From positions 55,879,213-55,943,212 of the forward strand of contig OY759215.1 of the NCBI GenBank assembly GCA_963662175.1: a stretch of 64,000 nucleotides of DNA, written 5' to 3'. The notes beneath the pieces were generated by a model. The model searched no databases. It had not been told where the DNA came from and saw only the letters and a program-made list of their open reading frames with translations. The stretch is from Aradus depressus. Lineage: Eukaryota > Arthropoda > Insecta > Hemiptera > Aradidae. Positions 32,301 through 42,555 of this stretch are shown here, piece by piece (positions within the stretch are counted from its first letter, which is position 1; every line of letters starts with the position of its first letter). Position numbers and translations under genes: made by a program.

Positions 32301-33927
32301 TTTTTCCAGTTTTCGAAACTATTTCTTGAGAATCGCTAATATCCACAGTAGTTGATAAGATGCATTAAGAAAAAATCTTAAGAATATTTTTGCGTATCCA
32401 AAATTACTTTTTTTTATATTTTTCAGAGAGATCGCATGTGTGCGCTTTATAAACAACGTAATATTTGCAAAAGAAGAACAGTTAGTTAAAGTTAAATGTA
32501 CAAAATTAGTCAAGAATAAAAAAGATTATAGGGAAAAGAAAGAAAGCAGGACTCAGGTATACATGAATGTACATGCTTTCGTTCGAAAAACCAAATCGGT
32601 TATGAAGAGAATAAAAGAACAGTCAAAGAAGAACAAAAGACTGAATGTAATGCTGGTAGGGGTAGAGTCAGTTTCTCGGTTGAATTTGACCAAGACAATG
32701 CCACAAACGATAGAACATCTTGAACAAGAAGGCTGGACAAGGATGGACGGTTACAATGGAATAGGTAATAACACATACCTGAACTTGATGGCATTACTTA
32801 CCGGTCAAACCGAAGAACAGTTGAAGGAATCCTGTGGACAAGGTCGTTTGGAAACATCTGAATCCTGTCCTTTTGTATGGAATAAGCCTGCTCAAAAGGG
32901 ATACGTCACGGTTTTAGCAGAAGCTAATGGAGTACTTGGACCAATCAAAAGTAAACAACATTTTACTGACAATACTCTATTGACTGATTATTATTTAAGA
33001 CCTTCATCAAGTGAAAATAGTACAAGAAATAAAATTACTGACACGGCTAATCGTTGTCAAGAGCCTGCTCCTCCGACAGCTGCTATTCTTGATTATGCTG
33101 TAGATTTCACAAGAACATTTCAAAGTGACAATTATTTTGGTTTGTTCTGGATGAACGATATGAACACAAACGAATTAAAAATACCTGGGGTCACGGATAA
33201 GAAGTTTGTGTCTTTCTTTAAAGATTTAAGAAAAACTGGAGCTTTAAATACAACATTCGTTGTGTTCCTGAGCGACCATGGAATCAATAAAGAAAACGAT
33301 TATTTGGGATGGCTTGAAGAACGATTACCTTTTGCCTATATTTGGGTTCCTGATTATTATAAGAAACAATTTCCTGATAAATATGGAAACGTTAAAAGTA
33401 ACTCAAACCGTCTTATAACCTCACTTGACATACACAGAACCATTCAAAGCCTCTTTGACGAAAATCAAGATGGCCAAATGGAATGTCCTACTTGTCGATC
33501 ACTGTTGGAGGAGATTCCATTAAATAGATCATGTTCTGACGCCGGCATTGATGAGTATTGGTGCACATGCTCCGGATACAAGAGCATTATTGGAGATAGT
33601 ACAGAAATTAATTCAATCACTCAGTTCATAATATATGAAATAAACCAATTAGTACAAGGAGGCCGTCAGTTTCTAGATGAAGGAACTCAGTGTGCCGTAC
33701 TCACAATTAAAAATGTGATTTCCGTCAGAAAAATCGAAAATGATAGTGTTTTTGTCATTGTTTTTGAAACCTCGCCCGGTGAAGGAATTTACGAAGCTAT
33801 AGCCCAAAAAGGAGATGATAATATTAAAGTACGGATGAATGTAATACGACAGAATACCCTTGGTAATCAGAGCATATGCGCCAAGGATCCAGTTCTTAGG
33901 AAATATTGTTTCTGTATGAACAATTAA
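26362..33927 (+). CDS. DUF229 family sulfatase-like type II membrane protein
   Basis: Four coding exons: 26362-26377, 29388-29549, 30993-31287, 32427-33927 (1974 nt, 657 residues plus stop); phases 1, 1, 2 agree. DUF229 proteins belong to the alkaline phosphatase/sulfatase superfamily; their substrates are unknown. The short cytoplasmic N terminus (MTRATGNKSERQYSKYK) is followed by one membrane helix (~17-36), so the rest is probably lumenal or extracellular. The N-terminal Cys-rich region has CRIPDLLAYY and LICCYW. The sulfatase-like core begins at ~230 with NVMLVGVESVSRLN, has LMALLTGQ, then FVVFLSDHG (~436-443) and WLEERLPFAYIWVP (~453-466). A Cys-rich tail ends KYCFCMNN. Intron 2 holds a full SINE and an I-like RT remnant. 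Poly(A) signal AATAAA at 34007. Confidence 0.93.
26721..27066 (-). mobile_element. Full-length tRNA-SINE lacking the telomere-like tail
   Basis: 346 bp between direct repeats ATGATGTGTAATG at 26708-26720 and 27067-27079. Head and body match the other full copies, but the 3' tail on the element strand is AAAACCAAAACGAAACC rather than AACCT repeats. Lies in intron 1 of the DUF229 gene, antisense to it. Confidence 0.92.
27080..29387. other. DUF229 intron 1, repeat-poor part
   Basis: AT-rich intron. A degenerate SINE tail may lie at 28200-28243 (minus; ACCCCGGTCGTTTAACGCTG). A T-rich stretch at 28380-28960 precedes the second-family SINE fragment. No other element recognised. Confidence 0.4.
28966..29023 (-). 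mobile_element. 3' fragment of second SINE family
   Basis: The complement reads AATGAAATGAAAAGAAATTG then GGGACCGAGGTCCCCTAAGA and ATAAATACAT, matching the 3' end of the element at 23564-23855. Confidence 0.6.
29388..29549 (+). CDS. DUF229 gene exon 2 (membrane anchor)
   Basis: 162 nt between TGGTTTCAG and GAAT|GTGAGT. Encodes NKSERQYSKYK, then the hydrophobic LIILFLCISVMAGVYI signal anchor. Confidence 0.9.
29655..30000 (+). mobile_element. Full-length tRNA-SINE, reference copy
   Basis: 346 bp flanked by TATATGGAGAAA at 29643-29654 and 30001-30012. The head GGGCGCCGGTAGCTCAGTGG and GGGTTCGTAGCCCGACC give Pol III A and B boxes. The body contains GCACGCCGTCCTTCGGATGG and GGTAGGCAAAATTTAGGACT. 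The 3' end is CATAAAACCTAACCTAACC. In DUF229 intron 2, sense orientation. Confidence 0.94.
30133..30275. repeat. Bulged inverted repeat
   Basis: AAAGGAAATATAAACTCC pairs with GGAGTTTATATTTCCTTT, and ATTTTCACTATATTG with CAATATAGTGAAAAT. A ~17-base bulge lies on the left arm and the loop is ~17 bases. The outer ATGAACA/TGTTCAT also pair. Probably a MITE. Confidence 0.75.
30330..30830 (-). pseudogene. I-like non-LTR retrotransposon RT remnant
   Basis: Minus-strand translation gives LEYGAPVYSS, GAFRTSLIQTLYVAMG and LPPQLRREQLTLNYI. This is the post-catalytic region of I/R1-type reverse transcriptases. Stops and shifts break it. In DUF229 intron 2, antisense. Confidence 0.65.
30993..31287 (+). 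CDS. DUF229 gene exon 3
   Basis: 295 nt, acceptor ACATTTCCAG, donor AATAG|GTAAGT. Encodes a Ser/Thr/Asp stalk and the conserved N-terminal region (VWSPNCRIPDLLAYY, PHHILRVTDN). Confidence 0.93.
31288..32426. other. DUF229 intron 3
   Basis: Contains a family B repeat fragment at 31385-31512 (TCGGTGAATCACCGACAATG, CTCCCCCTCCAAAACCAGTC). Otherwise AT-rich with no feature seen. Confidence 0.5.
32427..33927 (+). CDS. DUF229 gene exon 4 (catalytic-like core and C terminus)
   Basis: 1501 nt from acceptor TATTTTTCAG to stop TAA. Contains the whole sulfatase-like fold and the Cys-rich tail (CPTCRSLL, WCTCSGYK, YCFCMNN). Confidence 0.97.
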
Positions 33928-34006
33928 GTTTTGCAGAAGACAAGTTTCGATTTTAGATTATAATGAGCTCTCATTTGTAATATGAAAGATTCAATGTATA
34001 AATTAC

Positions 34007-34012
34007 AATAAA
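34007..34012 (+). terminator. Poly(A) signal of the DUF229 gene
   Basis: AATAAA 80 bp after the stop codon, followed by further AATAAA-like runs at 34020-34030. Confidence 0.6.
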
Positions 34013-34289
34013 AAAATATAAATAAATAAACTGCTCTTTTCATTTCTCAGTATTAAAGGCCATATCAGACACAGACAACTAAAAAGATAACAAGCGAAAA
34101 GAAGCAGCGTCGACAAGCAGGGTAACCCTATGAATATTTCTTATGGCTGCTTAATAAGGGATACGGATCTCAGAAAACAGTAGTTTTGTCAACCAGTTTT
34201 GACTTTTTCTTTCTGTAGCCAAACACAGTACAGGGGGAAATGTATAATTGGTTAAAAGTTGGGATTTTTAATGTTTTCATACCGCGCGA

Positions 34290-34815
34290 ATCACAGTCTA
34301 TGAACTTCCTCAGAATGAATTAATCAATTATGTTTTCGCTCTCCCTCCAAAGCCAAACGACCATTTCGGCTAAAACTCAATATTTGATTAAATAGTGACT
34401 TTTGAATTCTCATCCTAAATATCATGTCAATACTTTCATTACTACAGCAGTTATTAGCGTTTTTGTGTTAAGCCTCCCCCCTAATCCCGCCCTTTTCGTT
34501 TGACCAATTTGATTGAAAATCGATAGGTGTCTTCCTGAGAGGATTCTAGACACACATTAAAATTTCATTCCGATACATCCATTCTATCCGGAATTATCAA
34601 GTTCACATACAGGCAATTTTTTTTTTTTCATTTTTGGAGTCAGGAGTCCGGAAAACGTGAAATTCCATTGAAAACTCCACATTGCATTTCTGATTATATA
34701 ACTTCCCCTATACTTCGCATAGCTGGGGAAATAAAAATTATGGCTTTGAGTTTGGGGAAACGGTAGCCCTTGAAAAGTGAATGTATCAACACAAAATATC
34801 CAGACCTGCCTGAGA
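34290..34815. repeat. Dispersed repeat family B, copy
   Basis: Shares AACTTCCTCAGAATGAATTA, CTCCCTCCAAAGCC and ACTTCCCCTATACTTCGCAT with the family B copies at 13120 and 31385. Confidence 0.45.
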
Positions 34816-34884
34816 AAGTCACCTGTTGGTTTCATGCCGAATCTTCATAATGGCTTCACTATATATAGTTTAAATAACTGTAGC

Positions 34885-35045
34885 ATTAATACATATATAT
34901 TATGTAGCACTAATACATATATATTATGTAGCACTAATACATATATATTATGAAGCATATATTATATATTATGTAGCATATATTTTATATTATGTAGCAT
35001 ATATTATATATTATGTATAATTAATACATATATATATATATATAT
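34885..35045. repeat. AT-rich short tandem repeat
   Basis: Repeats of ATATATTATGTAGCACTAAT-type units (about 26-30 bp), ending in (TA)n. Confidence 0.75.
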
Positions 35046-35549
35046 GACATCGGGAGTTGACTAGCTCATACTGTTTACACAAGTTTACTAGCTTATACTG
35101 TACATTCATTTATTTATTCATTTCTACAGGCGAAATGGTTTACAAATAACCTCATAAAATATATCGTAATAAAACAAAAAGTAAAATAAATTATTTTGAT
35201 TTGTACAAATATAACAATTATTTAAAATTTACTCTAACTAACAAACACTTAAATATTAATACAATTTGGTTATACAATAAACAATATATTAATAATTATG
35301 GGCACAATAAAAGAAAAAACTGGTAAGTAGTAGCTAGAAACAATATTAAATCCAGAATGTAAAAAACAAAAAAATCCAGAGTGAATAGAATAGAATGGTG
35401 TTTATTAAAAGAAGAAAAATAACATCATTCCAAGAAATATACAAAGAAAAAACACTTACTATAGCCATATTGGCCGTCACTCGGAGTTGGCATTACAGAT
35501 AATGAAGAACAAAAAATATTATCTTATATAAATAAATTAACAGAATAAA
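35046..35549. other. AT-rich spacer
   Basis: No coding or repeat structure recognised apart from A-rich stretches. Confidence 0.4.
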
Positions 35550-35835
35550 TAACCATCGTTAAATGAATAAGTTTGGGTCGTAGAAATTAAATTCCTGAAT
35601 CAGCATGTTTCTATATTTGGATGCCGCCCTTGCATAGTTATATATCCGATTCCAGTTAGGCCCATTCATTAAAGCGATGAGTTCCCTTCTCCCTAAGGTA
35701 GGTTTGCCCAGCCACCTCTGTCTGGCCTCTCTAAGGACGGGACATACCCCAACAAAATGGAACAGGTCCTCCACCTCCCTCAGGTTACAGAGCGAACAGA
35801 GGAATTGCTCGAAAAATCCAGAGTGTAAAAAAACA
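35550..35835 (-). pseudogene. Non-LTR retrotransposon ORF2 C-terminal fragment
   Basis: Minus strand reads FLCSLCNLREVEDLFHFVGV then CPVLREARQRWLGKP. The C-x2-C-x8-H-x4-C pattern is the zinc knuckle at the end of non-LTR ORF2 proteins. It ends NFYDPNLFI then stop. No RT motifs are attached. Confidence 0.7.
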
Positions 35836-35859
35836 AAACAACATAAATATATGAGTTGA

Positions 35860-36372
35860 ATACAATTATTGGATAATTTAAAAGGGACTATTATGCTTTA
35901 TATATCCATTTTTAAACAATTGATTTAATAGTATTAATATTGTCTATGAAAAAGTCAAATTTATAAGAAATACTATTAGCGAGCCTTTGAAATCGATCTA
36001 TGGGAGAATAGAACCCATAATCAGTATAATGAAAATTAGATGAGAAGGGGAGAACTGAACGACAAGTACCTACGTGAGGGAATATTAAAATTTAAGAGCG
36101 AAAGTAGATCAGGGCAGTCAATTTTATTGTTTAATAATTTGAAAAAGAATAATAAATCGGCTTTGATTCCTCTTGACTCAAGAGTGTCTAATTTAAGAGA
36201 AGAGAGAAAGATATAGTCGATATTACGTACAGATTATTTGAATGCAACATATCGAATGAATTTGTGTTGTACTTTTTCGACAGTATGAATATAGATATAA
36301 CCGTATAAGGAGACCATATAGAGGAAGCAGACAACAAGAGAGCTCACAAATGAAGTAAAAAGAATTTGTCCG
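35860..36372 (-). pseudogene. CR1/jockey-like RT 3' remnant
   Basis: Minus-strand translation, with some stops, gives LYGYIYIHTVEKVQHKFIRY, LKLDTLESRGIKADLLFFFK and LLNNKIDCPDLLSLLNFNIP. This resembles the thumb and downstream region of a non-LTR RT (EKVQRKFLR, LEXRR...DL...FKLLNGKID). Confidence 0.7.
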
Positions 36373-36438
36373 CTCTTTAGCACTTTTCTCATCATCCTGT
36401 TTGATAAAAAACTTCCATACGTCCGATTTTGGCGGCAT
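36373..36438 (-). pseudogene. Possible BED zinc-finger start
   Basis: MPPKSDVWKFFIKQDDEKSA resembles the first strand of BED zinc fingers of hAT transposases and ZBED proteins (..S.VWK.F.......A.C). It fuses directly into the RT remnant before any Cys pair, so it is only a scrap. Confidence 0.35.
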
Positions 36439-36439
36439 A

Positions 36440-37868
36440 TTGAATGAACACGCTACGCTTCACATTTACAACATCCAAGTTCAACACACTGACTCGAACT
36501 GAGAAATAGAATTAAATAGAAAGGAAACTGGAAAGAAGAAAAATAATAAGGAGAAGGAGTTTCTTGGAAGAAGGTCCGTCATAGAATCATAACAGACGTA
36601 TCCTTCTGCCTTATGCCTCTATACTAGGAATTGGGTTTGTTTTGTGTTCACAAGTGGCAAGCGTTCATTGAAAATATTCAAATATTTCTAGGAAAACCAT
36701 CTGTTTCCGATCAAAGTTGATTAACATGGGTTGAAAAGTTACGAAACTTTTTTAAAAATATATATGAACATTTCGATAAACTTCTTTTTTTTATATATAC
36801 ATTTTTTTTTGTAAAAAAAATTTAAAGTAAAAGTTCTAAAATAACTTTTTCAAAACATATCCCCTTTAATAAAGGAAAAAGTCAAATCGATAGTTACTAG
36901 TACTATCGATAACACTATCAACTATCGCCCATCCCCAGTTAGAAGCTCATCACTAGCCTTCTACTGTAACTATCGTAACTACTATCTATCGTGTTGTGTG
37001 GCTCATTGGGTCGGAGGTTTGTTGCTCGAGGAGGCGGACAAAGACAGAACGTGTTAAGACTACTGATCTGATAGAGGAAGCTTGCAGAGGATTGCCCAAT
37101 CCTTTTGTGAAAGTATTACAACATACCTAAACTACGTATGTTACACTTCCGTTGTTTTGATAATCTGCACACTCCGACGAATATTCATTTTTTTTTAGTT
37201 TCTATTAGACACCTCTAGGCAGGAATGACATCTAGGACTCTGAAATTCATGAAAAATAGCCCTTACTGAGAGCATCTGGGGCAATTTGGGGAAGAGGTTA
37301 GCGAAATATAACCATGCATTTGGTTTATTTGTCACAAATAACTTAATGCAACAATGTATGAAGAGAAAGGCAGTTTACGCGAGGCCATTGACTACAATCT
37401 AGTTATCCAATAATTATAACAAGAATGCGTTTTTTTTTTCCTACTTTCAGTGAGATAGTTTACTCTTATAGGATATAAGTGAAAATACATTTCACAGGAT
37501 TTATTATTTATCTGAATAAACATGGTTGGCGACTCGATGACGCACGAAGTTACTTTTCTCGATAGATACGTCAGATTTTTTTACATTCCTGTCAAAATAA
37601 TAACATATGGGCTTCTGTCATAAGGTTCAAACATTTTTTTTCGACCAATATTTTGAATAATGTATGTATTAGTCCTGCCTTAAGACTCAGAGAATAAGAC
37701 CTTCCTTGAAAATAGGTGACAGGGAATTATTTTCCTGTCATGGTAAAAAATAAATTCAATACCTATTCGAAAAGTTTTTCGAGAAAGTATTTATATAAAA
37801 AAAGAGCAAAAAAGAGATTTTCATTGATGTAAACAAAAATAAATTAATTTGTTTTGCAAACCCATTTT
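36440..37868. other. Spacer with TATCGATA cluster
   Basis: Mostly AT-rich. Around 36885-36985 there are AAATCGATAG, a perfect TATCGATA at 36904-36911 and several TATCG/CTATC words, followed by a GC-richer 100 bp that could be a promoter or first exon. No coding frame is supported. Confidence 0.35.
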
Positions 37869-37869
37869 C

Positions 37870-39270
37870 TTTATAATAATATTATTATATATTATATAGG
37901 TAATCATTTAATTTTGGACTTTTTTACATTGTCAATTATTGTTTCCCCATGTCACCAACTAGTTCAGTTAATCTACTCTCTACTGTACTTTCTATTTCAA
38001 TATGGTTCTTAGTTTCAACTTGCAATAAATGTAATTCTATGTCAAATTGGGATCATGTTGTGTCTGTCTGTCTGTTGCACATAATAATATTATTATATAT
38101 TATATAGGTAATCATTTAATTTTGGACTTTTTTACATTGTCAATTATTGTTTCCCCATGTCACCAACTAGTTCAGTTAATCTACTCTCTACTGTACTTTC
38201 TATTTCAATATGGTTCTTAGTTTCAACTTGCAATAAATGTAATTCTATGTCAAATTGGGATCATGTTGTGTCTGTCTGTCTGTTGCACATAATAATATTA
38301 TTATATATTATATAGGTAATCATTTAATTTTGGACTTTTTTACATTGTCAATTATTGTTTCCCCATGTCACCAACTAGTTCACTCTCTACTGTACTTTCT
38401 ATTTCAATATGGATCTCATTAGCTTCAACTTGCAATAAATGTAATTCTCATTAAAGAATAGATTCTAGAGTATAGTAGGTATTTTACATTATTTATAGGT
38501 AATCATTTAATTTTGGACTTTTTTACATTGTCAATTATTGTTTCCCCATGTCACCAACTAGTTCAGTTAATCTACTCTCTACTGTACTTTCTATTTCAAT
38601 ATGGTTCTTAGTTTCAACTTGCAATAAATGTAATTCTATGTCAAATTGGGATCATGTTGTGTCTGTCTGTCTGTTGCACATAATAATATTATTATATATT
38701 ATATAGGTAATCATTTAATTTTGGACTTTTTTACATTGTCAATTATTGTTTCCCCATGTCACCAACTAGTTCACTCTCTACTGTACTTTCTATTTCAATA
38801 TGGATCTCATTAGCTTCAACTTGCAATAAATGTAATTCTCATTAAAGAATAGATTCTAGAGTATAGTAGGTATTTTACATTATTTATAGGTAATCATTTA
38901 ATTTTGGACTTTTTTACATTGTCAATTATTGTTTCCCCATGTCACCAACTAGTTCAGTTAATCTACTCTCTACTGTACTTTCTATTTCAATATGGTTCTT
39001 AGTTTCAACTTGCAATAAATGTAATTCTATGTCAAATTGGGATCATGTTGTGTCTGTCTGTCTGTTGCACATAATAATATTATTATATATTATATAGGTA
39101 ATCATTTAATTTTGGACTTTTTTACATTGTCAATTATTGTTTCCCCATGTCACCAACTAGTTCACTCTCTACTGTACTTTCTATTTCAATATGGATCTCA
39201 TTAGCTTCAACTTGCAATAAATGTAATTCTCATTAAAGAATAGATTCTAGAGTATAGTAGGTATTTTACA
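37870..39270. repeat. Satellite alternating 208- and 183-bp units
   Basis: GGTAATCATTTAATTTTGGA occurs at 37899, 38107, 38315, 38498, 38706, 38889 and 39097, so spacings are 208, 208, 183, 208, 183, 208. Long units end with TGTCTGTCTGTCTGTTGCAC; short units end with TAGATTCTAGAGTATAGTAG and lack CAGTTAATCTA. The order is A A B A B A B. A diverged single copy of the A tail is at 39355-39405. Confidence 0.95.
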
Positions 39271-39639
39271 AAAACATTCATATTTCCTTCTTGAAAGGTA
39301 ACACAGGAGACATGGCTTGTCTGGGCCTTGACACTTCAGACATGGTTTGCCTTTTAATTCTATGTCAAGTTGGGATCATGTTGTGTCTGTCTGTCTGTTG
39401 CACATCACTTACTTGGCAGGGATGTAACTTTTATACTGCAGCCTTCACACATTTTCTCTTGTGCAATAAATGCATCTGCGAAGCAAAACAAGAGGTATAA
39501 TTTGTGTTAAATGAATGATTTTCTAATAAATAATGAACTGTGATGTATAAAAAAATATACACATTAAATTATTATTTTTATTTATTTATTTACATATTCG
39601 CAACGACAACATTTGTCACTAGTGATCGTGATGATGTGC

Positions 39640-40490
39640 TGTGGCAAGTGTGTTGCTGTACTGCTGAGGTACGTGACCGAAGAGGAGTCCAGGCTAGTCC
39701 TGGAGCAGGTCCCTCTGCCATGCCCGCTTTAGACGTCATGGTGGATTTGTGGGGAGAGTGTTCGTGGATAATTGGAGAATAAGTGGATTGGCGTGATGAT
39801 GAAGTTTGTCGTGAAAATTTTGATATCGTGTCTTGATAACAGAAGGTATAAATGGGATGTTGAGGTCATTATGTAATGTGAGGTTGGAAACGTAAAATGG
39901 GGCATTGGCAATGTGGCGTAGTATGATGGATTGTAATGACTGAAGGCGTTGTATGTTTGATTTTTTGGCTGATCCCCATATCTCGATTCCGTAAGTCCAG
40001 ATGGGTTTTAGTATAGTGTTGTAAATGTGAAGTTTGTTTTCAAGCGATAATGTCGATCGTCGTCCGATGATTGATTTCAGTCGTTCAAATCGTCTTTTGA
40101 GGTCTGTGCGTTTCAGTCTGATATGAGTTGTCCAAGTTAAACATCTGTCTAAATGAAGTCCTAGATATCGTACAGTGTCGGATGCAGGAATGGGCTGGGG
40201 ATCCCTCAGATACCCTAAAGTTTCTGTTTTCTAGGAATGACTTAAGTATTAAATAATATGTGTGAGGAAGGTGAGATTTAAGTGTGTAGAGCAGGCCTGG
40301 GTGCCAGACACGATCAAACGCTTTTTCAATGTCCAGAAATACGCCTGTGCAAAACTCTTTTCTTTCAAAGCTGGTGGCGATGTAATCGACCAAACGATGG
40401 CACTGGTGTATTGTCGAATGTCTTTGTCGAAAGCCAAATTGATGGTCTGGGAGAAGGTTGTCTTGTGCAGTGATGTAGGTTAGTCTGTCC
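39640..40490 (-). pseudogene. Jockey-clade retrotransposon with internal RT deletion
   Basis: The minus strand reads NLLPDHQFGFRQRHSTIHQC, VFLDIEKAFDRVWHPGLLY and LKSFLENRNFRV (RT fingers/palm start). It jumps at about 40205 to PIPASDTVRYLGLHLDR, CLTWTTHIRLKRTDL, LKPIWTYGIEIWGSAKKS and LTLHNDLNIPFIPSVI. The segment that should hold the F/YADD catalytic box is absent. The two halves are otherwise well preserved. Confidence 0.85.
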
Positions 40491-41259
40491 AGTTAAATTA
40501 TTAATGTTAAAAAAATTAATTATATTTATGTTGCTTTAAAAAGCAATTTTCTTTTAAAACAAAAGTAGAAAACAAAACAGCTGTTTTTTTAGTATGTGTA
40601 GAGACGAGTCGAGGTCTGGGTGGAATGGAGACGGTCTGAGTGTGTGAAGAGTGGTGTTTAGGTTTAAGATATAATTAACTAAATAGGAGTGAATTGACGG
40701 TGAAATTGATCCGAAAAGAAGATACTGTTGTTTGTTCATATGTACAGGATATATGCCCAGAAATATATAACATGAATTTGAAGAATGGCCAAAGTATACA
40801 ACAAAAAAATATTGTAATAGTTATAGTAGAATTGAGTTTTTAAGATGTTTCTTTTGATTTTTGTTAATTTCAATGTTTAGTTTTTTAATTTTAATAATGA
40901 AAATTTAAAAAAATGAACACAAACTATTTGTTCTCGTAAATTCTATTCTATGCATTTTCCCTGTTAGCCCAATCAGATCATTTGAAAACCTTTGGATTAT
41001 ATTTATATATTTGAAAAATTTAGAAAAACATGGTATCTCTTCAGAAATCCAAATGGAAAGTTTGTTAATTGAATTTTTTTTTAAATACGTGCACTTTCTT
41101 AAAAATTGCGTTTAAACTTTTGATATTTTTAGGACCCTTTTCTCCCAATATCTCCTATAAGGCTATTCAGTTCCTCGACAGTGATGTTATAATTTTTAAT
41201 TATTCATACGGAATTCAACTGTAGTAACGCTAGTAATTTTTTAGGATCCCTGGGCACCA

Positions 41260-42555
41260 CAGCTAGTATGCGCCTTTCAACTGCGGAAACGACAGCTAGT
41301 GAATACTTAGCATCGCTGGACGTCCTAGCCAGTGCGTACATAAGAACGTTTTGACCACAGCTAGTATGTGCCTTGCAACGCTGGGCACCACAGCTAGTAC
41401 GTAGTTAGGAACGCTGGGCACCACAGGTAGTATATGCCTTGCAACGGCGGACCCCACCGCTAGTACCTAGTTAGAAACGCTGGGCATCACAGCTAGTATG
41501 TGCCTTGCGACGGCGGACCTCACAGCAGGTACGTAGTTAGGAACGCTGGTCACCACAGCTAGTATGAGCCTCGCAACAGCGGACCCCACATCTAGTACGA
41601 AATTAGGAACGCTGGGCATCACAGCTAGTAAGTGCCTTGCAACAGCGGACCCCACAGCTAGTACGTAGTTAGAAACGCTCAGCATCACAGCTAGTATGTG
41701 TTCTGCAACGGCGGACCCCACCGCTAGTACCTAATTAGAAACGCTGGGCATCACAGCTAGTATGTTTTTGCAACGGCGGACCCCACAGCTAGTACGTAGT
41801 TAGAAACGCTCAGCATCACAGCTAGTATGTGTTCTGCAACGGCGGACCCCACCGCTAGTACCTAATTAGAAACGCTGGGCATCACCGCTAGTATGTTTTT
41901 GCAGCGGCGGACCCCACAGCTAGTACGTAGTTAGAAACGCTCAGCATCACAGCTAGTATGTGTTCTGCAATGGCGGACCCCACCGCTAGTACCTAATTAG
42001 AAACGCTGGGCATCACCGCTAGTATGTTTTTGCAACGGCGGACCCCACAGCTAGTACGTTTTTAGGAACGCTGGGCCCTACAGCTAGTAGGTGCCTTGCA
42101 ACTGCGGAGCCCACGGATAGTATGTAGTTAGAACCACAGGGCATCACAGCTAGTATGTGCCTCGCAACAGCGGACCCCACAGCTAGTACGTAATTAGGAA
42201 CGCTGGGCATCACAGCTAGTAAGTGCCTTGCAACAGCGGACCCCACAGATAGTACGTTTTTAGGAACGCTGGGCCCTACAGCTATTAAGTGCTTTGCAAC
42301 AGCGGACCCCACAGTTAGTATGTAGTTAGAACCACTGGGCATCACAGCTAGTATGTGTTTTGCAACGGCGGACCCCACAGCTAGTACGTAGTTAGGAACG
42401 CTCAGCATCACAGCTAGTATGTGTTCTGCAACGACGGACCCCACCGCTAGTACCTAGTTAGAAACGCTGGGCATCACAGCTAATATGTTTTTGTAACGGC
42501 GGACCCCACAGCTAGTACGTAGTTAGAACCACTGGGCATCACAGCTAGTGTATTT
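41260..42555. repeat. 33/66-bp minisatellite, block 1
   Basis: Two 33-bp half-units alternate, each beginning ACAGCTAGTA: one continues CGAAGTTAGGAACGCTGGGC, the other TGTGCCTTGCAACAGCGGAC. The periodicity of 3 keeps long frames open on both strands. Units are moderately diverged. Confidence 0.9.
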
